From CAYLUN01 sp964386865 (lineage in GTDB: Bacteria; Verrucomicrobiota; Kiritimatiellia; RFP12; UBA1067), in contig CAYLUN010000018.1 in assembly GCA_964386865.1 (NCBI GenBank), forward strand, positions 20,397 to 84,396: 64,000 nt of DNA. The letters are read 5' to 3'. The notes beneath the pieces were generated by a model, which saw nothing but the letters and a program-made list of their open reading frames with translations, was not told where the DNA came from and ran no database searches. Both the position numbers and the translations under genes were made by a program. Of the stretch, positions 26,066 through 34,122 are shown piece after piece. The stretch's first letter is position 1. Each line of letters begins with the position of its first letter.

Positions 26066-26788
26066 ATGAGGCGAATTAGGTTCGGCACCTTTGCGTTGGC
26101 TATCACCACACTGGTTCTCAGCGGCTGTGGGTCGGCCTCGGTGGGCTATCGAGTCGACAACCGGATAAAGTCGCCCGTTTCTTACGGCATCAGCGACCCA
26201 GACTTGTTCTTCGTGCGTAGCGTCGATGTCGAGTGCCATGCGGCCGGTTATGAGGCTGATTTTGCCAAGGCGGCTGTTGCCGGGGTAACGCCTGAGCGGC
26301 TGAACCGATTTCTTGTGACCGAGTGCCCATCATGCTTCTCGGATAGGGGAAAATACGCGCTTGATTTGTTGGTGGGCTTAGACTTTAAACAGAACACTCG
26401 TGACACATTGATGTGGTTAAACGTGGTAAGCCTTTGGACGATTCCTCTTCCCGTGAGTGTCGTGAACCAAGTTACCGTCGACTGCGTTGCCTTGCAGGGG
26501 GGCCGGCGTGAAGTTCTTTTTTCGTGTGATCAGGCTATCACTTTTGAAATGAAGGGATGGACGTCACCGTGGCCGACAGGTTGTATACCTTGTCCCTTTG
26601 AGACGGATACGGAAAAGGAAACGCTCGGCCCTAAACAAAGTGTGCTCGGGCAGTACAGCGAGTCTGCCAATAATCTTCTGGCTGAGCAGGTGTCTCGTCG
26701 ACTGACTGAAACGTTGGGGAGATTGGGTTTGGAGAATGTGAAAAGAAAACTCGTTTTGAAAACGATTCAACCTATAAGCGGCAGTTGA
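26066..26788 (+). CDS. Predicted lipoprotein B', paralogue of the protein at 24492
   Basis: The 240-residue protein begins MRRIRFGTFALAITTLVLSGC, a lipoprotein signal with Cys21. It follows A' by only 5 bases. It shares VGYRV, TPERLNRFL, a hydrophobic IPLP strand, the PTGCIPCPFETDT segment and the VSRRLTETLGRLGLENVKRKLVL helix with lipoprotein B. The PFETDT motif with a preceding GW.S is the most conserved part of the B type and is a good probe for relatives. No family is recognised. It is the last gene before an insertion-sequence remnant. Confidence 0.8.
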   Translation: MRRIRFGTFALAITTLVLSGCGSASVGYRVDNRIKSPVSYGISDPDLFFVRSVDVECHAAGYEADFAKAAVAGVTPERLNRFLVTECPSCFSDRGKYALDLLVGLDFKQNTRDTLMWLNVVSLWTIPLPVSVVNQVTVDCVALQGGRREVLFSCDQAITFEMKGWTSPWPTGCIPCPFETDTEKETLGPKQSVLGQYSESANNLLAEQVSRRLTETLGRLGLENVKRKLVLKTIQPISGS

Positions 26789-26844
26789 ACGAGCAGATAT
26801 CGGGCAAAGGCCTGAAAACATTGACTCTTGTTGAAACCTGTGCC

Positions 26845-28072
26845 GCACCTATTTGGTGCAAGACGCAACGGTGCGTCCTATACTTCCGATCGAACTAAGA
26901 AAGGAGTACGGGATGAACGACACCGTTGCGTGCGAGAAGGATGGCACAGAGGCGCTTTCGGATCAAGCGGAGATTGGCAGGCGGAGATTGACAGGCTGCT
27001 GGTGCGCGGCGGCGGGGGGTGCTTCGAGGTGGACTGGGACGCCGGGGCGAAAGTGACGCCGATGGGATCCGTGGTGTTCTTCGCGCAGTACCTGAAGACG
27101 GGCAGCCTGCTGGACAGGCTGCGGCATGCCAGGCCTGTGGGCGCTGCTCGACGCGCTGCCGCCGCAGTGCCGGCCGCGTCTGATACGCGGGGATGTGAGT
27201 TACGGGAGCGAGCAGAGCATGGCGCAGGCCGAGAGGCGCGCGCAGCCCTACCTGTTCAAGCTGAGGCGTTCGGCGAAGGTCAAGGCGCGGTTCCGGGATC
27301 TGACGGCTCCCGGCGGGGGCTGGAGCGACGCGGGCGACGGCTGGCAGGCGTCCGAGTGCCGCCTGGCGCTGGGCGGCTGGACGGCCGAGCGCCGCTGCGT
27401 CTTCCTGCGCCGTCCCGCGCAGAAACCGCCGGCCGGCGTGGCGCTGCCAGACCCCGCCACGCCCGAGTTCGAGTTCGTCCGGGTGCTCGGGGTCGCGCAG
27501 GACTGGGAATACGTCGTGCTGGTGACCAACGACGAGACCTTGGACGCCGTCGCGCTGTCCCAGGCGTACCGCGACCGGGCGGACTGCGAGAACGTGTTCG
27601 ACGAGATCAAGAACCAGTGGGGCTGGGCGGGCTTCGTGACCCGCGACCTCCGGCGCTGCCGCATCATCGCCCGCCTGATCGCCCTGGTCTACAACTGGTG
27701 GAACGTCTTCACGCGCCTCGCGCAGCCCGACAGCCACATGGAGGCGGTCACGTCCAGGCCCCTGCTGCTCCACGCGGTCGGCAGGCTCGTCTCGACCGGC
27801 CGCCGCAAGAACATACGCCTCACCTCGACGCACGCCTTGAACGGCCAGATCCGCCTCGCCCTGGACAGGATCGGCGGGTTCATGAACGCCTAGCCGCAAC
27901 TGCGGAGCAGTTGAGCGTCGAGGCGGTCTGGGCGCTCATCCTGTCGGCGGCGTTCGTCAAATGGCTGAGGGGAAGGGTGCTCCAACCTGTCTCGCAAGGG
28001 GGACAACTGCTGTTTCGGCTAACAACTTGAAAACTCAACTGCTCTTTTTAGGTTTAGTTGCAACAAAGGTGC
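26845..28072 (+). mobile_element. Remnant of a DDE insertion sequence (IS4/IS1380-like)
   Basis: Possible ends are GCACCTATTTGGTGCAA at 26845-26861 and, inverted, TTGCAACAAAGGTGC at 28058-28072; the two match with one mismatch and a 2-base gap. Between them lies a broken transposase gene. No target duplication was identified. The ends are tentative, but the presence of a degraded element is well supported by the transposase. Confidence 0.45.
26913..28030 (+). pseudogene. Broken DDE transposase, frameshifted and internally deleted
   Basis: The ATG at 26913 with AAGGAG upstream opens MNDTVACEKDGTEALSDQ, then homologous sequence continues in another frame (EIDRLLVRGGGGCFEVDWDA). It then jumps at about 27117-27130 to the frame of 27126-27893, and the C-terminal helix (LSVEAVWALILSAAFVKWL) is out of frame again. 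The 27126-27893 part contains the catalytic signature Y-x2-R-x3-E-x6-K (YRDRADCENVFDEIK) and RGDVSYGSEQ. The region between the N-terminus and PGLWALLDALP, where the first catalytic Asp should be, is missing compared with full-length relatives as I recall them. The enzyme cannot be active. Confidence 0.8.
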
Positions 28073-28144
28073 AGAGCTCCTATGAGAGGGAACAGGAAGA
28101 GTGTCCTCGCTGGAGTGGGAGACTGATCCACTTTCGCATCGGCT

Positions 28145-29422
28145 CTAGCCCAGCAGCCGCGAAGCGGCGGCGCCGCCTTCCGCCTGGGCGTTGACCATGT
28201 CGGCCGTGATGCGGATGTCCTTGCGCTCCGGATTGCCGGGCGCCTCGTACATGATCTCCATCATGAGGTCTTCCATGACGGCCCGCAGGCCGCGCGCGCC
28301 GGCCTTGCGCTTCATGGCCGCGCGCGCCATCTCGCGCATGGCCGCCTCGTCGAACGCGAGCTTGACGCCCTCCATGGCGAGCAGCTTCTGGTACTGCTTG
28401 ACGAGGCAGTTCTTCGGCTCGGTCAGGATGCGCATCAGGTCGTCTTCGGTCATCTCGGCCATAGAGGCCAGAACCGGCAGGCGTCCGACGAACTCCGGGA
28501 TCAGACCGTAGCGGATGAGATCCTCCGGCTGCACGGCGAGCGCCTCGGGGCGGTCGGACTTCGTGTGCCTGCGCGCCGTGCCGACCGCGTCCACGTAGCC
28601 GATGGTCCGGCGGCCCTCGCGCTGGCGCACGATGGAGTCAAGCCCCACGAACGCGCCGCCGCAGATGAAGAGGATGTTGCGCGTGTTGATCGCGATATAC
28701 TCCTGCTGCGGGTGCTTGCGTCCGCCCTGAGGCGGCACGCGCGAGACGGTGCCTTCGAGAATCTTCAGCAGCGCCTGCTGCACGCCTTCGCCCGAGACGT
28801 CGCGGGTGATCGAAACGTTCTCGGTCTTGCGGGCGATCTTGTCGATCTCGTCGATGTAAACGATGCCGCGCTCAGCCTTGGCCACGTCCATGTCGGCGGC
28901 CTGCAGGAGGTAAAGCAGAATGTTTTCCACATCCTCTCCCACGTAGCCGGCCTCGGTGATCGTCGTCGCGTCCGCGATGGCGAACGGCACGTCGAGCAGG
29001 CGGGCGAGCGTGCGGGCGAAGAGCGTCTTGCCGCAGCCGGTCGGGCCGATCATCAGGATGTTGCTCTTCTCGATCTCCACGTCCGCAAACGGATCGTCCT
29101 TGGCGGAGGCGGCAGGCTGGGTCAGGCGCTTGTAGTGGTTGTGCACCGCGACCGACAGCATCTTCTTGGTGTGGTCATGCCCGATGACGTACTGATCAAG
29201 AAAGCGCTTGATTTCGGCGGGCGGCGGCACGCGCAGCTGGGGCAGAGCGCCGGCGGCGCGCTTCTTTCCCGGCGCGTTCTCGGCCACGATGCGCGTACAG
29301 ATCTCCACGCAGTCCGCGCAGATGTTGGCGCCCGGGCCGGGGATGATGACCGCGCCGGCTCGCTCGTCCTTGCCGCAGAACGAGCAGGCCATGTCTTGGG
29401 TAGGAGGGGTACGACGAGCCAT
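28145..29422 (-). CDS. clpX: ATP-dependent Clp protease ATP-binding subunit ClpX
   Basis: 425 residues from MARRTPPTQDMACSFCGKDE; an upstream extension to 29467 would overlap clpP and is rejected. The N-terminal zinc domain has CSFC and CADC pairs. The AAA+ domain has Walker A GPTGCGKT, Walker B GIVYIDEID, the YVGEDVENIL pore-region loop and an arginine-rich sensor segment (VGRLPVLA). ClpX unfolds substrates and feeds them to ClpP. Four bases separate it from the clpP stop, with GGAG in the clpP end as ribosome-binding site. It is the last gene of the coaE-rho-tig-clpP-clpX series. Confidence 0.95.
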   Translation of the reverse strand: MARRTPPTQDMACSFCGKDERAGAVIIPGPGANICADCVEICTRIVAENAPGKKRAAGALPQLRVPPPAEIKRFLDQYVIGHDHTKKMLSVAVHNHYKRLTQPAASAKDDPFADVEIEKSNILMIGPTGCGKTLFARTLARLLDVPFAIADATTITEAGYVGEDVENILLYLLQAADMDVAKAERGIVYIDEIDKIARKTENVSITRDVSGEGVQQALLKILEGTVSRVPPQGGRKHPQQEYIAINTRNILFICGGAFVGLDSIVRQREGRRTIGYVDAVGTARRHTKSDRPEALAVQPEDLIRYGLIPEFVGRLPVLASMAEMTEDDLMRILTEPKNCLVKQYQKLLAMEGVKLAFDEAAMREMARAAMKRKAGARGLRAVMEDLMMEIMYEAPGNPERKDIRITADMVNAQAEGGAAASRLLG

Positions 29423-29426
29423 GCCG

Positions 29427-30038
29427 CTATTTCTCCGTGGGCCGTTTGACCAGCACTTCGTCCACAAGGCCGTAGACCTTGGCCTCTTCGGCAGACATGA
29501 AGTAGTCGCGCTCGGTATCGTTGCACAGCACGTCCGGCGTCTTGCCGGTGTGGAAGGCGAGGATCTCGTTGAGCCGGTCCTTGAGCCGCAGGATCTCCTT
29601 GGCCGCGATGCTGATGTCCGAAGCTTTGCCCTCGGCTCCGCCCCACGGCTGGTGGATCATGATGCGGGCGTTAGGCAGGGCGAAGCGCTTGCCCTTGCGG
29701 CCCGCAGCCAGGAGAACCGCGCCCATGCTCGCGGCCTGGCCCACGCAGTAGGTGGCCACGTCGCAGGTGATATACTGCATGGTGTCGTAGATCGCAAGGC
29801 CGGCCGTGACCGACCCCCCCGGCGAGTTGATGTAAACGGAGATATCCTTGGTCGCGTCCTGCGACTGAAGAAAGAGCAGCTGCGCGATAATCACGTTGCT
29901 CACGTCGTCGTTGATTCCGGTTCCGATGAACACGATCCGATCCTGCAACAGGCGCGAATAAATGTCGTAGGAACGCTCGCCGCGACCGGTCTGCTCGACA
30001 ACGATCGGCACCAGCATGTTCGCCCGGGGTTCTTTCAT
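29427..30038 (-). CDS. clpP: ATP-dependent Clp protease proteolytic subunit ClpP
   Basis: 203 residues, normal length. The Ser-His-Asp triad is visible: Ser104 in QAASMGAV, His129 in IMIHQPWGG and Asp178 in ERDYFMSA. The N-terminal MLVPIVVEQTGRGERSYDI and the INSPGGSVTAG oxyanion loop are typical. It forms the barrel-shaped peptidase with ClpX, whose gene follows. It lies 50 bases after trigger factor, the order seen in most bacteria. Confidence 0.96.
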   Translation of the reverse strand: MKEPRANMLVPIVVEQTGRGERSYDIYSRLLQDRIVFIGTGINDDVSNVIIAQLLFLQSQDATKDISVYINSPGGSVTAGLAIYDTMQYITCDVATYCVGQAASMGAVLLAAGRKGKRFALPNARIMIHQPWGGAEGKASDISIAAKEILRLKDRLNEILAFHTGKTPDVLCNDTERDYFMSAEEAKVYGLVDEVLVKRPTEK

Positions 30039-30088
30039 GTCTGCCTCTTGAAATTTCTGGCAGGCCCGCTGGCCCGCCCCTTCAATGA

Positions 30089-31381
30089 TCAGTGCTTCGA
30101 TTCGGCCAGCAGGAACTGCATGGTCTTCTCGTCGCGGATCTGGTTCCGCAAGGTGCCCAGGCGCCCGTTCTTCTCGATCTGCGCGCGGAGCTGCTCCGGC
30201 TTCATCCGGAACTCGACCGACAGCTCGGCGATCTTCTGCTCGACCTCGGCGTCCGCCGTCGTGATCGACTCCTGCTCGGCGATGCGGCCGAGCACGTACC
30301 GGAGGCGCAGCTGCCGCTTGGCTGTCGCGGTGGCGTTCTCGATGATAGCCTCGCGGTTCTTCTCCAGGTCTTCGCGCTTGAGGCCGCGATAGTGCGCCTC
30401 GTTCGCCATCCGATCCAACGTCGAGCTGATCTCGTCCGAGACCTGCGATTCAGGCAGCTCAAAATCCGTCTTTTTGAGCAGAAACTCGATCACCGTCTGC
30501 TCGCGGCGCTGCTTCTCGGCCTGCCGCGACGACTCGGACAGATTCGTGCGAGTCTGCTCGCGAAGCTTGTCCAGCGTCTCGACCTTCACCTGCTTGAGAA
30601 GCTCCTCGTCCGTCGGCAAAGCGCGCTTCCGCACGGTCTTGACCGTCACGCTGTACACGGCCTTCTTGCCGCGCAGCGCCTCGATCGGCTGCTCCTTGCT
30701 GAACTTGAACTTGACCTCCTTGGCGTCGCCGGCCTTCATGCCCTTGATCGCCTCGACGATCTCGGGCAGGAAGCGGTCCTCCTCCACCTGTATCCAGAAG
30801 TCGGCACCTTCCGAGATCGACTTAGCCTCGGCCGCGACCTCCTTGACGGGCGCGCCGTCGATGAGGCCGACGAAGTCGATACTGACCAGGTCTCCCGCCT
30901 CTACGGAATAGTCGGCCGCCGTCTCCTCGAACTTGGCGAACGCCTTGCGCAGGCGGGCGACGTGCTCCTCAACCTGCTCTTCCGTAACGGCCGTCTCCTC
31001 GAAGGCCACGGGGATCTTCTTGTACTTCGGCAGGTCGAACTCCGGCTGGACGTCCAGCGTGACCGAGAAGGTGATGCCGGTCTCGGGCGAGAACAGCACG
31101 TCGCCGACGTCCAGCAGCGAGACCATCTTGAGCTTTTCCTGCTCGACGGCCTTCTTGTAGAGCGAGCGGATCAAGCGGCCGTGGACTTCTTCGGCGATCT
31201 GCTTGTGGAACTCGCGCGTGATGATCTCGCGAGGCACCTTGCCCGGGCGGAAGCCGGGTACGCGGCCGAGCTGCATGAAGGACTTGACTACCTCTGCGTA
31301 GTCGGGCCGTGTCTCGTCTGCCTCCGCTTTCACGATCATCTTGACTTTGCAGGGCCCGACATTCTGCGTATCGACTTTCAT
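30089..31381 (-). CDS. tig: Trigger factor (ribosome-associated chaperone, peptidyl-prolyl isomerase)
   Basis: 430 residues from MKVDTQNVGPCKVKM. The ribosome-docking signature is GRVPGFRPGKVP in the N-terminal domain. An FKBP-like middle domain (VEAGDLVSIDFVG) and a long helical C-terminal domain follow. It binds nascent chains at the ribosome exit. AAAGG and GAGG precede the ATG at 31381; a TTG two codons earlier is not needed. Located between rho and clpP. Confidence 0.94.
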   Translation of the reverse strand: MKVDTQNVGPCKVKMIVKAEADETRPDYAEVVKSFMQLGRVPGFRPGKVPREIITREFHKQIAEEVHGRLIRSLYKKAVEQEKLKMVSLLDVGDVLFSPETGITFSVTLDVQPEFDLPKYKKIPVAFEETAVTEEQVEEHVARLRKAFAKFEETAADYSVEAGDLVSIDFVGLIDGAPVKEVAAEAKSISEGADFWIQVEEDRFLPEIVEAIKGMKAGDAKEVKFKFSKEQPIEALRGKKAVYSVTVKTVRKRALPTDEELLKQVKVETLDKLREQTRTNLSESSRQAEKQRREQTVIEFLLKKTDFELPESQVSDEISSTLDRMANEAHYRGLKREDLEKNREAIIENATATAKRQLRLRYVLGRIAEQESITTADAEVEQKIAELSVEFRMKPEQLRAQIEKNGRLGTLRNQIRDEKTMQFLLAESKH

Positions 31382-31493
31382 CCTCAAAACCTTTCACAAT
31401 TCTTTCTGCTTCAAAAAAGGGTTCTGTAGAATATCACGCTTATGCCCCCACTTCACGCAAAAACTGACATCCCAGAAGCCGGCGGCGGGCGCG

Positions 31494-33194
31494 CTACTGA
31501 TCCTTGATGCTGACGAGGAACTCCGCGTTGCTCTTCGTGTTCTTCAGCCGCTTGACGATCATCTCCATGCACTCGACCGGCGGCACGCCATTGAGGGCTC
31601 GCCGCAGGATCCACGTGCGGTTCAGCTCTTCCGGATAAAGCAGCAGCTCCTCCTTGCGGGTGCCGGACTTCTCGATGTTGATCGCCGGAAAGATGCGCTT
31701 ATCGACCAGCTGGCGGTCCAGGCACAGCTCCATGTTGCCGGTGCCCTTGAACTCCTCGAAAATGACCTCATCCATGCGGCTGCCCGTGTCCACCAGCGCC
31801 GTCGCGATGATCGTGAGGCTGCCGCCGTTCTCGATGTTGCGGGCCGCGCCAAAGAAGCGCTTCGGCTTGTGCAGCGCGTTCGCGTCAACGCCGCCCGACA
31901 GGATCTTGCCGCTGTGCGGCTGCACCGTGTTATAGGCGCGCGCCAGGCGCGTGACGCTGTCCAGCAGGATGACCACGTCCTTGCCGTTTTCGACCTGGCG
32001 CTTGGCCACCTCGATCACCATCTCAGCCACCTGGACGTGCCGCTCTGGCGCCTCGTCAAAGGTCGAGCTGAGCACCTGCGCCTTCGTGTGGCGCTGCATG
32101 TCGGTGACCTCCTCGGGGCGCTCGTCGATTAGCAGAATGATCAGCACCGCGTCGGGGTGGTTGGCGGAGATCGCGTTCGCCACCTTCTGCAGCAGCACCG
32201 TCTTGCCGGTCCGGGGCGGCGCGACGATGAGCCCGCGCTGGCCGAAACCGATCGGCGTGAAGATATCCATCACCCGCATCGAGACCTCGTCGGGCGAGGT
32301 CTCAAGGCGGATTCGGCGATCGGGAAAGAGCGGGGTCAGGTTCTCGAAATGAACGATGCGGCGGGCCTCCGCGGCGGGCTTGCCGTTCACCATGTCCACG
32401 CGGCCGAGGGCGAAGAAGCGCTCTTTCTCTTTGGGATCCCGCACGGGGCCTTCAACGTAATCGCCGGTGCGCAAGGCGAAGCGGCGCACCTGCGAAGGCG
32501 AGGCGTAAACGTCTTCGGGGCACTGCAGGTAGTTGCTCTTGGGGGCGCGCAGAAAGCCGTAGCCGTCCGGAAGGATCTCCAAGACGCCGCTCGTGATAAC
32601 CGTGCCGTTGCGGCGCAGATAGTTGCGGATAATCTCAAAGATGATCTCGTGCTTGCGCATCGAATTGATGTCTTCGGCGCTCACGTTGGGCAGAAGCGTC
32701 TGAAGCTCGGCCGGCTCCATTTTCTGGAGGTCGGTCAGATAGATGTCGGGCAGCCTCTCGCCGGTCGGCTGCTGGTAGACGTCCCCAGCGGCCCCGCGGG
32801 ACTGTTCGCTCTGGGCGGAGGCGTCAGCCGGCTGCTCCTGCATCTGCGCAGCTCCCGGCGCGTGCGCGGGATAAGGCGGCGCGCCGGCTGGCGGCTGGTC
32901 GTAATCCGACATGCCGTGCGGCAGAGACGGCTTCTGCATGCCACGTGGAACGCCGTTCCGCGAATGGTGCTTCTGAGGCCGCTGGCGGCCGCGGCCGCCG
33001 CGGCCGCCGTGCCCTCCGCCCTCCCTTCGCTCGCCCCGCTCAGCCGAAGGACGCGCAACCGGATTGGTCGGCGTACGAGGCGTGAAGCGCGCCCACTTGG
33101 CCGGCGGCGGCGCGCCACCCGGGTCGCGGTTTGACGGTTGCCCTTGCTGCCCTTGCTGCCCACCCGCGTCGGGGCCTGCTTGCTCAGTGCTCAT
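31494..33194 (-). CDS. rho: Transcription termination factor Rho
   Basis: 566 residues, about 140 longer than E. coli Rho because of an N-terminal Gly/Arg/Pro-rich disordered region (about residues 1-150, with GGHGGRGGRGRQRPQK). Then come the N-terminal helical and OB-fold RNA-binding domains (DGYGFLRAPKSNYLQ), Walker A APPRTGKT, Walker B VVILLDSVTRLARA and the C-terminal ring contacts (GSLTIIATALVDTGSRMDEV). Rho terminates unstructured transcripts, which fits the shortage of U-tract terminators in this window. Its ATG overlaps the coaE stop as ATGA. Confidence 0.95.
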   Translation of the reverse strand: MSTEQAGPDAGGQQGQQGQPSNRDPGGAPPPAKWARFTPRTPTNPVARPSAERGERREGGGHGGRGGRGRQRPQKHHSRNGVPRGMQKPSLPHGMSDYDQPPAGAPPYPAHAPGAAQMQEQPADASAQSEQSRGAAGDVYQQPTGERLPDIYLTDLQKMEPAELQTLLPNVSAEDINSMRKHEIIFEIIRNYLRRNGTVITSGVLEILPDGYGFLRAPKSNYLQCPEDVYASPSQVRRFALRTGDYVEGPVRDPKEKERFFALGRVDMVNGKPAAEARRIVHFENLTPLFPDRRIRLETSPDEVSMRVMDIFTPIGFGQRGLIVAPPRTGKTVLLQKVANAISANHPDAVLIILLIDERPEEVTDMQRHTKAQVLSSTFDEAPERHVQVAEMVIEVAKRQVENGKDVVILLDSVTRLARAYNTVQPHSGKILSGGVDANALHKPKRFFGAARNIENGGSLTIIATALVDTGSRMDEVIFEEFKGTGNMELCLDRQLVDKRIFPAINIEKSGTRKEELLLYPEELNRTWILRRALNGVPPVECMEMIVKRLKNTKSNAEFLVSIKDQ

Positions 33195-33787
33195 ACAAAC
33201 TTCTCCGTGAGGAAGCGATACACCTTGTCCGCCTCCTGAGCCAACGCGTCAGCGTCGGCATGATTACTCACCACCAGATGGGCCCGCGCGGCTTTATCCG
33301 CCATGGGCATCTGCGCGGCTATGCGCATGCGGGCCTGCTCCGGGCTCATCCCGCGGCCGCGCACCAGTCGATCAACTTGTTCAGCCTCGCTCGACGCGAG
33401 GCAGACGATCACATCCCAATCGTCTTGCCACCCGACCTCGAATAGGAGGGGGACAACGGCCACCCTCACCCCGCTTCCGGGACGAGCCAGCCAGTCACGG
33501 ATGGCCTCCCTCACGAGCGGATGAACCGCGCTGTTCAGTCGCTCGCGGGCGGCTGCGTCAGCGAATACCAGCGAGCCGAGCGCCACGCGATCCACGCCGC
33601 CGTCGGGGCGGATCACACGCCGTCCGAACGCGTCCTGGATAGGCGCCACGGCGGCGCCGCCGGGCGCCTCCAGCCGGTGCACCACATCGTCCGCGTCAAG
33701 GATCTCCGCCCCCAGTTCGCCCAGGTAGCGAGAGAACAGACTCTTGCCGCAGGCGATGCCGCCCGTTATGGCAACGCGCAAAACCAT
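33191..33787 (-). CDS. coaE: Dephospho-CoA kinase
   Basis: 198 residues, normal for CoaE. P-loop GGIACGKS at the N-terminus, DADDVVHRL substrate loop, HPLVREAI, VPLLFEVGW and the lid segment LVRGRGMSPEQARMRIAAQM. It phosphorylates dephospho-CoA in the final step of CoA synthesis. It is coupled to rho by an ATGA overlap and appears to be the first gene of this minus-strand series. Confidence 0.93.
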   Translation of the reverse strand: MVLRVAITGGIACGKSLFSRYLGELGAEILDADDVVHRLEAPGGAAVAPIQDAFGRRVIRPDGGVDRVALGSLVFADAAARERLNSAVHPLVREAIRDWLARPGSGVRVAVVPLLFEVGWQDDWDVIVCLASSEAEQVDRLVRGRGMSPEQARMRIAAQMPMADKAARAHLVVSNHADADALAQEADKVYRFLTEKFV

Positions 33788-34122
33788 ACAGGATCACGTC
33801 ATCTTCCTGACGCGACTACGGACAGGAAGTCCCCGCGTATCTCCGTCTCACGCGTGGGACACGAGGACTGACCGGGTGGTGAGCCGACTCCCGGCCCGCG
33901 CGCGGCGAAGCCGTCAAGCGCGAACCGCTCCGTCCCTCACCCGACTATCCCCGGTAGTGGGACGTACGCCATGCGCCGCGCCCGGCAGAGGCCGAGCCCC
34001 GCATCGCGTTTGTCAATATCCGCCTACGCCGTGCCGCCTGCTCCCGCCTCGGCTTGTCCGCTGAGCTGGGAACAGGCAACATCGTGATTTTCAGCTTCGC
34101 ACGCGCCCCGCCACACGCCCCG
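33788..34122. other. Gene-free stretch between secretin operon and coaE
   Basis: This gap lies downstream of the secretin gene and upstream of coaE, both on the minus strand, so it should contain the coaE-rho promoter and possibly a Rho-dependent end for the secretin transcript. I see no hairpin with a U-tract, no repeat family member and no credible frame. Confidence 0.5.

Noticed and set aside
26828..28030. 400-codon open frame through the insertion sequence
   Set aside because: Only its ends match transposase sequence; the middle is out of frame with the conserved catalytic part at 27126-27893.
30092..31429. Leu/Arg/Asp-rich 445-codon plus-strand frame
   Set aside because: It is exactly antisense to trigger factor, whose motifs are clear.
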